Assembly (NCBI GenBank): GCA_902470265.1
Contig: CABRFW010000021.1
Location: 1-13,076 of the forward strand
Direction: 5' to 3'
Length of the DNA stretch: 13,076 nt
DNA from: an uncultured Collinsella sp.
GTDB lineage: Bacteria; Actinomycetota; Coriobacteriia; Coriobacteriales; Coriobacteriaceae
The position numbers and the translations under genes are program-made. The notes below the pieces were generated by a model. That model did no database searches. It saw nothing but the letters and a program-made list of their open reading frames with translations, and was not told where the DNA came from. Positions 7,872-13,076 of this stretch are shown here, piece by piece (position 1 is the first letter of the stretch; every line of letters begins with the position of its first letter).

Positions 7872-8240
7872 CTAGAACTCGAGACCGGCGGCACGAGCAC
7901 CGTCGGCGAGGGCCTTGACGCGGCCATGGTAGATACGGCCACCGCGATCGAAGGCGACCTTGGTGATGCCGGCCTCGATGGCGCGCTTGCCAACGAGCTG
8001 ACCGACCTTCTCCGCAGCCTCCTTGTTCGAGGTGTGGGTGCCCTTGAACTCGGCCTCGAGGGTCGAGGCAGAGACGAGCGTCAGGCTGGAGCCCTTGCTG
8101 TCGTCGATGATCTGGGCATAGATGTTGGCGTTAGTACGGGTCACGCGAAGACGCGGACGCTCGGAGGTACCCGAGACCTTGCCGCGAACACGACGCTGAC
8201 GACGCTTGAGGCCTTCCAGCTTCGCCTTATGCTTGTTCAT
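7872..8240 (-). CDS. rplR: 50S ribosomal protein L18
   Basis: L18 binds 5S rRNA together with L5 and attaches it to the large subunit. The 122-residue product has a basic N-terminus ([20 protein letters not shown]), then [20 protein letters not shown]. The C-terminal half has [20 protein letters not shown] and ends ARAAGLEF. Length and motifs are standard. An AGGAGT site lies 6 bases before the ATG. A 75-base gap with a perfect hairpin (8269-8290) separates it from rplF upstream. Confidence 0.98.
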   Translation of the reverse strand: MNKHKAKLEGLKRRQRRVRGKVSGTSERPRLRVTRTNANIYAQIIDDSKGSSLTLVSASTLEAEFKGTHTSNKEAAEKVGQLVGKRAIEAGITKVAFDRGGRIYHGRVKALADGARAAGLEF

Positions 8241-8268
8241 ACGTAAACTCCTAAAAAGGTTGATCTTG

Positions 8269-8290
8269 CCAGCACCTGACGGGGTGCTGG
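8269..8290 (-). other. intercistronic hairpin between rplF and rplR
   Basis: A perfect 8-bp inverted repeat CCAGCACC/GGTGCTGG (8269-8276 with 8283-8290) with a 6-base loop lies in the 75-base gap between rplF and rplR. No T run follows on either strand, so it does not look like an intrinsic terminator. It could be an RNA stability or processing element, or a ribosomal-protein binding site; nothing in the sequence decides which. Confidence 0.6.
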
Positions 8291-8315
8291 TCTTATGCGA
8301 GTGAGTCGGTTACGA

Positions 8316-8852
8316 CTACTTGGCGGCCTTACCCAGCTTGCGGCGGATGTGCTCGCCAACGTAGTGGATACCCTTGCCCTTGTAAGGCTCGGGAGGACGA
8401 TGGCCGCGGATCTCAGCGGCGATCTGACCGACCTGCTGCTTGTTGATACCCTTGACGTTCACGTGGGTGTTGTCGGGAACCTCGAAGGTGATGCCCTCGG
8501 GAGCCTCGACGATCACGGGGTGCGAGAAGCCCAGGGAGAACTCGAGGTTCTTGCCCTTCTGCTGCACGCGGTAACCGACGCCGGCGAGCTCAAGCTTCTT
8601 CTCGAAGCCCTCGGAAACGCCAACAACCATGTTGTGGATGAGGGCGCGGGTGAGGCCGTGGCGGGCACGGGTCTCACGCTCGTCGTCGGGACGGGAAACG
8701 GTGAGGACGTTGTCCTCGACGTTGATAGCGAGCTTCTCAAAGACATCGAGCTCGAGCTGGCCCTTGGGGCCCTTGACGACAACGTTGTTGCCGTTGACTG
8801 CCACTTCGACTCCGGCGGGAATCTGGACAGGCTTATTACCGATACGAGACAC
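8316..8852 (-). CDS. rplF: 50S ribosomal protein L6 (GTG start)
   Basis: L6 lies near the sarcin-ricin loop and factor-binding site of the large subunit. The 178-residue product starts [20 protein letters not shown] after the initiator. It has [13 protein letters not shown] in the first domain and ends with the family signature [16 protein letters not shown], then RRKLGKAAK. The start codon is GTG at 8852, preceded by AAGGAG with a 6-base spacing; this aligns with the family N-terminus. It starts 33 bases after rpsH and is followed by a 75-base spacer containing a hairpin. Confidence 0.98.
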   Translation of the reverse strand: MSRIGNKPVQIPAGVEVAVNGNNVVVKGPKGQLELDVFEKLAINVEDNVLTVSRPDDERETRARHGLTRALIHNMVVGVSEGFEKKLELAGVGYRVQQKGKNLEFSLGFSHPVIVEAPEGITFEVPDNTHVNVKGINKQQVGQIAAEIRGHRPPEPYKGKGIHYVGEHIRRKLGKAAK

Positions 8853-8885
8853 GGTGATCTCCTTTCCTTCTACCTACCGAGCGAA

Positions 8886-9284
8886 TTACCAGACGTAAGC
8901 GATGATCTCGCCGCCGACGTTGTGCTTGCGAGCATCGCGGTCGGTCATGACGCCATGGCTGGTGGAAATAATGGCGGTACCAAGGCCACCGCGGACGCGG
9001 GGCATGTCGGCAACGCCGGTGTACTTACGCAGGCCCGGCTTGGAAATGCGGCGGATGCCGTTGATGACCTTAGCCTTCTTGGGACCATACTTAAGCGTGA
9101 TGTGCAGAGTCTTCTGGGGAACGGTGTCCTCGACATCGTAGCCCTCGATGTAGCCCTCCTCGTGCAGAACACGAGCGATCTCGACGAGCTTCTTGCTGCT
9201 CGGCATGGAGACCGTGGCCTTGTTCACAGAGTTAGCGTTACGGATGCGCGTAAGCATATCTGCGATCGGGTCTGTAAGGTTCAT
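8886..9284 (-). CDS. rpsH: 30S ribosomal protein S8
   Basis: S8 is a primary binder of 16S rRNA helix 21, and in E. coli it represses the spc operon by binding the L5 mRNA. The 132-residue product starts [19 protein letters not shown], the family N-terminus. It ends with the signature [20 protein letters not shown] followed by IIAYVW. The length is typical. The ATG at 9284 follows AAGGAG. A 119-base gap with a hairpin separates it from rpsN upstream, which is longer than usual. Confidence 0.98.
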   Translation of the reverse strand: MNLTDPIADMLTRIRNANSVNKATVSMPSSKKLVEIARVLHEEGYIEGYDVEDTVPQKTLHITLKYGPKKAKVINGIRRISKPGLRKYTGVADMPRVRGGLGTAIISTSHGVMTDRDARKHNVGGEIIAYVW

Positions 9285-9325
9285 ACAGATTCTCCTTCGT
9301 TCTTGATGAACACGTGCTCTTGGTT

Positions 9326-9348
9326 CTTCGCCGCCCTTAACGGCAAAG
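9326..9348 (-). other. intercistronic hairpin between rpsN and rpsH
   Basis: The 119-base gap between rpsN and rpsH (9285-9403) contains an 8-bp inverted repeat: CTTCGCCG at 9326-9333 against CGGCAAAG at 9341-9348. It has one wobble or mismatch position and a 7-base loop. On the plus strand it is followed by CC and five T, which resembles an intrinsic terminator facing against the operon. On the minus strand it is preceded, not followed, by that tract. I see no plus-strand gene that would need it. Confidence 0.5.
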
Positions 9349-9403
9349 CCTTTTTAGCGCGTTTTCCCTGTTCCAAACTGATGCTTGAAACGCTGGTAGT
9401 GAC

Positions 9404-9589
9404 TTACCAGCTGGCCTTCTTAACGCCGGGAAGCTCGCCCTTGAGTGCAAGCTCGCGGAAGCAGACACGGCACAGGCCGAACTTGCGGTACACAGAGTGC
9501 GGACGGCCGCAGCGCTGGCAGCGCGTGTACTCACGAGTAGAGAACTTCTGCTTGCGATTGCACTTGACGATCATCGATGTCTTAGCCAC
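9404..9589 (-). CDS. rpsZ: 30S ribosomal protein S14, zinc-binding type (type Z, GTG start)
   Basis: S14 sits in the 30S head. The 61-residue product is the short zinc-ribbon form, with Cys24-X2-Cys27 ([15 protein letters not shown]) and Cys40-X2-Cys43 ([10 protein letters not shown]), ending [11 protein letters not shown]. Its length of 61 is the norm for type Z. The family N-terminus AKTSMIVK aligns with a GTG at 9589, preceded by GAGGAGG 6-7 bases upstream. The first ATG (9574) would remove five conserved residues. It lies between rplE and rpsH, the normal spc position. The symbol rpsN is also used for it. Confidence 0.97.
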   Translation of the reverse strand: MAKTSMIVKCNRKQKFSTREYTRCQRCGRPHSVYRKFGLCRVCFRELALKGELPGVKKASW

Positions 9590-9623
9590 TTATATCCTCC
9601 TCACATAGAGTATTGTTCGCCCC

Positions 9624-9653
9624 AAGCGCCGCCCCCTTGTGGGAACGGCGCTT
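9624..9653 (-). other. intercistronic hairpin between rplE and rpsN
   Basis: A perfect 8-bp inverted repeat AAGCGCCG/CGGCGCTT (9624-9631 with 9646-9653) encloses a 14-base interval whose CCC and GGG can extend the pairing. It occupies most of the 79-base rplE-rpsN spacer. No T run follows on the minus strand. Its function is unknown; it is one of three GC-rich hairpins in the spc spacers. Confidence 0.6.
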
Positions 9654-9668
9654 ATAGGGCAGGTGAAC

Positions 9669-10226
9669 CTATTTCTTGAACGGGAAACCGAAGGCGTCCA
9701 GAAGGGCCTTGGCCTCCTCATCGGTATTGGCGGTGGTCACGAAAGTGATGTCCATACCGCGCTGGTGATCGACGGAGTCGAAGTCGATCTCGGGGAAGAT
9801 GAGCTGCTCGGTGACGCCCATGGAGAAGTTACCACGGCCGTCGAAGCTCTTGGCGGAGATGCCGCGGAAGTCGCGGATACGGGGGATCGCGACGGAGGTC
9901 AGACGATCGAAGAACTCCCACATACGGTCGCCACGCAGGGTAACCTTGCAGCCGATCGGCATACCAGCGCGCAGGCGGAAGGTAGCGATGGACTTGCGGG
10001 CACGGGTGATCATCGGCTGCTGGCCGGTGATGGCGCGCAGGTCGCGCACGGCACCGTCGATGGCCTTGGAATCGGTAGCGGCCTCGCCGACACCCATGTT
10101 CACGACGATCTTCTCAAACTTGGGGATCATCATGACGTTCTCGTACTGGAACTTGTCCTGAAGCTGCTGCTTGACCTCGTTGTTGTACTTGGTCTTCAGA
10201 CGCGGCACATACTTCTCTTCTGCCAT
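9669..10226 (-). CDS. rplE: 50S ribosomal protein L5
   Basis: L5 binds 5S rRNA and contacts the P-site tRNA. The 185-residue product starts [20 protein letters not shown]. It has [40 protein letters not shown] and [20 protein letters not shown], and ends DAFGFPFKK. All are standard L5 blocks at the normal length. An AAGGAG site lies 7 bases before the ATG. It is the first gene of the ribosomal block in this window. The gene that normally precedes it, rplX (L24), is not there. Upstream is a non-coding region with a likely promoter, then xdhC. Confidence 0.98.
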   Translation of the reverse strand: MAEEKYVPRLKTKYNNEVKQQLQDKFQYENVMMIPKFEKIVVNMGVGEAATDSKAIDGAVRDLRAITGQQPMITRARKSIATFRLRAGMPIGCKVTLRGDRMWEFFDRLTSVAIPRIRDFRGISAKSFDGRGNFSMGVTEQLIFPEIDFDSVDHQRGMDITFVTTANTDEEAKALLDAFGFPFKK

Positions 10227-10357
10227 TGTTCACTCCTTCTTGGGGTTTTAAGCACGGGGCGTGGCCACGATGGGTTGTCCTCGTGCCTCCTGGCTGCATC
10301 CGCGCCGCTCATGGCATTTTGCGGTTTGGACTCGACACAGCAGGAGCCGACAAAACA
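10227..10357 (-). other. probable rplE leader region
   Basis: About 130 bases lie between the candidate transcription start and rplE. No ribosomal-protein remnant (such as the end of L24) can be read in any frame. An inverted repeat GCACG/CGTGC (10252-10256 with 10282-10286) encloses a 10-base palindrome CGTGGCCACG (10260-10269). Such a structure could host control by a ribosomal protein, as S8 does in E. coli, but no S8 site can be confidently recognised. Confidence 0.35.
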
Positions 10358-10363
10358 ATCGGT

Positions 10364-10392
10364 ACTATACGCGCATCGGGAGCGTATTTCCA
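10364..10392 (-). promoter_or_regulatory. candidate promoter for the rplE-rplQ block
   Basis: On the minus strand TGGAAA (10387-10392) and TATAGT (10364-10369) are separated by 17 bases. The -10 box matches TATAAT at 5 of 6 positions and the -35 box matches TTGACA at 4 of 6. Position and direction fit a promoter for the ribosomal block, which needs its own start because a terminator-like hairpin lies just upstream. It is a pattern match without experimental support. Confidence 0.5.
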
Positions 10393-10446
10393 GAAAAACC
10401 TCGTCTGCCTGCACAACTCCACAACTCCCCCGCACAAATGGGTCCC

Positions 10447-10519
10447 AAAAAGCTGTTGCGGTGAAATAGGGACTGTTTGGCGGCCTAACAGGCTTAAACA
10501 ATCCGTATTTCACCGCAAC
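10447..10519 (-). terminator. long palindrome acting as probable terminator after xdhC
   Basis: A long inverted repeat runs from 10455 to 10519. The arms pair perfectly over the outer 14 bases (GTTGCGGTGAAATA at 10455-10468 with TATTTCACCGCAAC at 10506-10519) and mostly over ten more. An inner 4-bp stem GCCT/AGGC sits around AAC. Read on the minus strand the stem is followed by AGC and five T (10447-10451), so it can end yqeB-xdhC transcription 18 bases after the xdhC stop. Its length and symmetry exceed those of an ordinary terminator, so it may belong to a dispersed palindromic repeat family. Confidence 0.7.
10455..10519. repeat. 65-base long inverted repeat, possible REP/MITE-like element
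   Basis: This is the symmetric part of the terminator described above, listed separately because it looks like a dispersed palindromic element. It has two near-identical 24-base arms of moderate GC content around a short secondary hairpin. No transposase, target duplication or second copy is visible in this window, so membership of a repeat family is only suspected. Confidence 0.5.
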
Positions 10520-10537
10520 TTATTGGTGGGAATGCGA

Positions 10538-11581
10538 TTAGCGCTTGCGGGGGACGAGTTTGGTGCGGCGCAGGTGGATCATCTCGGCGGCGATGGAGAT
10601 TGCGATCTCCTCGGGGTCCTCGGCCTCGATGGCAACGCCGATCGGAAGGTGCAGCTCGTCGATCTGGTCCTGCGTAAAGCCTTCCTGCTCCAGGCGGGCG
10701 CGCACAAAGGCCGTCTTGCGACGCGAGCCCAAGCAGCCCAGATAGGCGGGTTTGGCACGCATGGCCTGAATCACCACGTCGATATCGGACTTGTGACCCG
10801 CCGTGGCGACGACCACCAGGTCGCGCGGGCCGATGGGGCACTGCTTGCTCAGGCTCTTGTAGTCGACCAGACGACGGTCGTAGACACCGGGCACCCAATC
10901 GGGGGTCAGCGTGCCGGGGCGGTCGTCGCACGCCACGACGGCAAAGCCCGCCGCCGTGAGCACGCGCGCCGTCGCGGCGCCCACGTGTCCGCAGCCAAAG
11001 ATGTAGGTCAGGCCCTCGGGGCAGAGCGTCTCGATGTGCGCCGCGGGAATCTCGGAGGCCGCGTTGGTGTAGGTGACCTTACTCCCCTCCTCCACCAGCG
11101 AAAGCCCGGGGCAGCCCGCAATGGTGCGGCGCGATTCCTCGCCATGGTACTCGGCCACATCGCCCTCGAGCGCGCTCGCGATAAACGGTTCAAAGTCGAT
11201 GACGAAGTCGCCGATGCGCCGATAGGCCAAGACGTCGGCAACCGACTGGAGCAACGGCACCTTGGTCGCATCCAGGTGCAGATAGCACAGGCAGATGGCT
11301 CCGCCGCAGATCATGCCGGTATCGGAGTTCTCGCCGCCCATGGTGTAGCGGACCAGACGCGACTGTCCCGCGCTCAGGAGTTCGCGCGCCTCATCCAGCG
11401 CAAAGAGCTCAATCTTGCCGCCGCCGATAGTGCCCGCCTGGCTGCCGTCGGCAAAGACAGTCATCCATGCGCCCACACCGCGCGGCGATGACCCCGCCGT
11501 ACCGGCCACGACCACGAGCTCGCACGTCTCGCCAGCACGCAGGGCAGCAAGCGCCGCATTCACAACATCGAGCTTTTCCAT
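10538..11581 (-). CDS. xdhC: XdhC/CoxI family molybdenum-hydroxylase maturation protein
   Basis: Members of this family bind molybdenum cofactor and help its sulfuration and insertion into xanthine-dehydrogenase-like hydroxylases. The 347-residue product has two domains. The N-terminal XdhC/CoxI domain (about 10-100) has GTAGSSPRGVGAWM, GTIGGGKIE and DTGMICGG (87-94), including Cys92. The C-terminal Rossmann domain (about 190-340) has FGCGHVGAATARVL (195-208), CLGSRRKT and LPIGVAIEAEDPEEIAISIA. The ATG at 11581 is 10 bases downstream of the yqeB stop, with AAGGCGG between, so the two genes are almost certainly one operon. No hydroxylase is in the window, so the client enzyme is unknown. It ends just before the palindromic terminator. 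Family membership is firm; the exact client is inference. Confidence 0.9.
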   Translation of the reverse strand: MEKLDVVNAALAALRAGETCELVVVAGTAGSSPRGVGAWMTVFADGSQAGTIGGGKIELFALDEARELLSAGQSRLVRYTMGGENSDTGMICGGAICLCYLHLDATKVPLLQSVADVLAYRRIGDFVIDFEPFIASALEGDVAEYHGEESRRTIAGCPGLSLVEEGSKVTYTNAASEIPAAHIETLCPEGLTYIFGCGHVGAATARVLTAAGFAVVACDDRPGTLTPDWVPGVYDRRLVDYKSLSKQCPIGPRDLVVVATAGHKSDIDVVIQAMRAKPAYLGCLGSRRKTAFVRARLEQEGFTQDQIDELHLPIGVAIEAEDPEEIAISIAAEMIHLRRTKLVPRKR

Positions 11582-11590
11582 TGCCGCCTT

Positions 11591-12385
11591 CTATCCTCTA
11601 AAGACATCGGTGAGCATAGCGAGTGCCTCGAGCACGCCGCCGCCGACCGACGTCGCCTTGTCCGAAATGTAGTTGATATAGCTGGCATCGCCGCGCGGAT
11701 CGACATCGGCGCATTTAAAGCCCTCAGTCACCTGCACGCCGTTCGCCAAAAGCCCCCGCAGACAGCCATCGATCTGCGTGCACATGGGCGTATCGCCCGC
11801 GTAGCCAATCACGTCTCCGGCGCTCACGATGTCGCCGATTGCGCGATCGGACCGAAACATGCCGGCGGCGGGGCTGTGGATAACGCGCTCCTTGCCATAG
11901 CCGGCGATAATGCCTGGCACGCCCGTGTTGGGCTGGGGCGAACCTTGGGTAATGACACGGCCGAGAAAATGCCCGCGCATGGTCTCGACCACGGCGTCGC
12001 AGTCAACCGGCGCGGTAAAGCCCGGCCCCACGGCGATGACGACAGGCGCCATATCGCGCGTGGTGCCCAAGTTGCGCTTGGCCAGAATCGCGTCGACCAC
12101 GGCAGCGGGTTTCAGTTCATCGAGCATCTTGGCCTGGGGGTCCACCACGACGGCAACATCCCCCGCTTGGGTAATCCCGAGCGCCTCAGCCGGCGTCTGT
12201 GCCAAGCGAGCGCGAATGCCTTCGACCTCAACCTCGCCCAGGCGAATGGCCTCGCAAAAACTGATTGTGCGGCGGATGCACGTGGGAACCGCGATATCGG
12301 CCATAACGACCGACACGCCGGCGCGCACCAAGCGAGCGGCGACGCCCGTGGCGATATCGCCGGCACCGCGAACATAAACGAGCAT
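11591..12385 (-). CDS. yqeB: selenium-dependent molybdenum hydroxylase system protein YqeB (EF2563 family)
   Basis: This family occurs with selD, xdhC and yqeC in organisms that use a labile-selenium molybdenum hydroxylase; its biochemical step is not settled. The 264-residue product starts VYVRGAGDIATGVAARLVRA, a nucleotide-binding-like glycine motif at residues 7-14. Family blocks follow: PTCIRRTISFCEAI (34-47), VVIAVGPGFTAPVDCDAVVE (115-134) and GVPGIIAGYGKERVIHSPAAG. The C-terminal part has GDIVSAGDVIGYAGDTPM, a segment resembling a lipoyl or biotinyl-type carrier fold. GGGAGGTG stands about 9 bases before the ATG. It leads the operon with xdhC and faces yqeC across a 102-base control region. 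Family assignment is confident; the function is inferred from gene association. Confidence 0.88.
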   Translation of the reverse strand: MLVYVRGAGDIATGVAARLVRAGVSVVMADIAVPTCIRRTISFCEAIRLGEVEVEGIRARLAQTPAEALGITQAGDVAVVVDPQAKMLDELKPAAVVDAILAKRNLGTTRDMAPVVIAVGPGFTAPVDCDAVVETMRGHFLGRVITQGSPQPNTGVPGIIAGYGKERVIHSPAAGMFRSDRAIGDIVSAGDVIGYAGDTPMCTQIDGCLRGLLANGVQVTEGFKCADVDPRGDASYINYISDKATSVGGGVLEALAMLTDVFRG

Positions 12386-12487
12386 TCCCGGGGCACCTCC
12401 CTGTGCTACGGTTTGAGCAGAGCAAAAGCGGCTCGACCGCTACTCTGATGATTATTTATTATCACAGTATTATACGGCGGTGAACAG
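12386..12487. promoter_or_regulatory. divergent yqeB/yqeC control region with AT-rich dyad
   Basis: This 102-base gap separates divergent yqeB and yqeC and is locally AT-rich. A 16-base imperfect dyad, TGATTATTTATTATCA (12449-12464, 12 of 16 positions symmetric), looks like an operator. For yqeB, the minus strand has TATAAT (12469-12474) and an extended -10 TGTGATAAT (GATAAT at 12458-12463). For yqeC, TATTAT at 12468-12473 on the plus strand is possible but close to the ATG. The -35 boxes are all weak. Toward yqeB a small GCGG/CCGC hairpin followed by four T (12424-12440) could attenuate. Regulator identity is unknown. Confidence 0.5.
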
Positions 12488-13076
12488 ATGGAAACGACGA
12501 GCGGAAACCTTGCCTCCACGCTCAAGATCGAGCCGGGCATTACCGCGATCATCGGCAGCGGTGGCAAGTCGACCTTGCTAAAGACGCTCGGCCTTGAGCT
12601 TATGCGCGCTGGCGGCCGCGCGCTCCTCTGCACCACCACGCATATGTTCCCCGTCGCCGGCGTGCCGTGGGACGGGTCGAGCCGTCGCCTGGACGCCGCG
12701 CCCTGGAAGCCAGGTGCCTCACACGCCCTAGGCTGCACCTGCGAGGCCTGCGCGGGGCTTGTGCGGGGAAACATCTGCCAAGCTGGTGTCTTGGACCCCG
12801 AGACGGGCAAGCTCTCCGCCCCCGCCGAGCCGCTCAACGAGCTGGCGCAGCGCTTTGACTACGTGTTGGCCGAGGCAGATGGCAGCAAGCGACTCCCGCT
12901 CAAGGCGCATGCCGCCTGGGAGCCGGTAATTCCCGCCGCCACGGTAAACGTTGTCTGGGTCGTCGGCGCCTCGGGGCTGGGCAAGCCCGTCGCCGAGGTT
13001 GCCCACCGCCCCGAGCCCTTCTGCGAGCGCTGCGGCTGCGAGCCCACCGACGCTGCCACCCCAGAGCACGTCGCCA
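12488..13076 (+). CDS. yqeC: selenium-dependent hydroxylase accessory protein YqeC, 3' end outside window
   Basis: YqeC-family proteins accompany selenium-dependent molybdenum hydroxylases and are predicted NTP-binding proteins; the exact step is unknown. The frame opens at the ATG at 12488 and stays open for 196 codons to the window edge. A P-loop-like GSGGKSTLLKTLG lies at residues 23-35 and TTTHM at 49-53. The family hallmark LAEADGSKRLPLKA is at 127-140, followed by HAAWEPVIPA, VVWVVGASGLGKP and VAHRPEPF. Two cysteine groups stand out: Cys83, 85, 88, 97 and Cys179, 182, 184. The upstream GGCGGTGA is a modest ribosome-binding sequence. It is divergent from yqeB-xdhC, its usual partners. 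Assignment is confident; the gene is partial only because the window ends. Confidence 0.88.
   Translation, partial: METTSGNLASTLKIEPGITAIIGSGGKSTLLKTLGLELMRAGGRALLCTTTHMFPVAGVPWDGSSRRLDAAPWKPGASHALGCTCEACAGLVRGNICQAGVLDPETGKLSAPAEPLNELAQRFDYVLAEADGSKRLPLKAHAAWEPVIPAATVNVVWVVGASGLGKPVAEVAHRPEPFCERCGCEPTDAATPEHVA

Noticed and set aside
8295..9608. 437-codon plus-strand open frame opposite rplF, rpsH and rpsZ
   Set aside because: It is a mirror of three well-supported ribosomal genes and spans their intergenic gaps, with no motif or ribosome-binding site.
10196..10513. 105-codon minus-strand frame overlapping the rplE start
   Set aside because: It runs through the palindrome and into rplE in another frame, has no family likeness, and is not an L24 remnant. 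It is better explained as non-coding leader.
10226..11491. 421-codon plus-strand open frame opposite xdhC and the rplE upstream region
   Set aside because: It is antisense to a clear XdhC protein, and its first part crosses the palindrome and promoter region. No domain is recognisable.
12424..12440. Small GCGG/CCGC hairpin plus four T in the yqeB leader as an attenuator or riboswitch
   Set aside because: The stem is only 4 bp and the leader is too short for a known riboswitch such as the Moco RNA. It is kept only as a remark under the control region.
12406..12837. 143-codon minus-strand frame across the yqeC start
   Set aside because: It is antisense to yqeC, whose P-loop and EADGS motifs are clear on the plus strand.

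Overview
This 13 kb window carries the downstream two thirds of a ribosomal-protein superoperon (the spc and alpha operons), all on the minus strand. To its right is a small gene set for maturing a selenium-dependent molybdenum hydroxylase. The DNA is GC-rich. The gene order rplE-rpsN(zinc type)-rpsH-rplF-rplR-rpsE-rpmD-rplO-secY-adk-map-infA-rpmJ-rpsM-rpsK-rpsD-rpoA-rplQ-truA is typical of Actinobacteria and Gram-positives. The protein styles, the short-tailed RpoA and the yqeB/xdhC/yqeC trio suggest an anaerobic gut coriobacterium such as Collinsella. That taxonomic call is inference; no rRNA is present.

Layout in coordinate order. 1-409 is the 5' part of truA, cut by the window edge. 445-475 is a strong Rho-independent terminator. 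502-3511 is the alpha-operon block (rplQ, rpoA, rpsD, rpsK, rpsM, rpmJ). 3512-3661 is a non-coding gap with two possible hairpins. 3662-5396 holds infA, map and adk, and 5415-6701 is secY. 6695-10226 is the spc block (rplO, rpmD, rpsE, rplR, rplF, rpsH, rpsN, rplE), with perfect or near-perfect hairpins in three of its spacers. 10227-10537 is a 311-base non-coding region with a leader, a candidate promoter and a 65-base long palindrome. 10538-12385 is xdhC and yqeB (minus), 12386-12487 a divergent control region, and 12488 onward yqeC (plus, cut by the window edge).

How it works together: transcription of the ribosomal block runs right to left, from a probable promoter near 10365-10392 to the terminator after rplQ. 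Extra initiation is likely ahead of infA. The products are ribosomal subunit proteins, the Sec channel, adenylate kinase, methionine aminopeptidase, IF-1 and RNA polymerase alpha. Coupling is tight where reading frames touch or overlap (rplO/secY, adk/map). The yqeB-xdhC pair and the divergent yqeC would together serve insertion and processing of a Se/Mo cofactor, but no hydroxylase gene is in view.

The most notable architectural point is that rplE starts the block. The genes that normally precede it (rplN, rplX and the S10 operon) are absent, and a molybdenum-hydroxylase maturation module sits there instead, separated by a palindromic element. I see no CRISPR array, tRNA, rRNA, transposase or phage gene.
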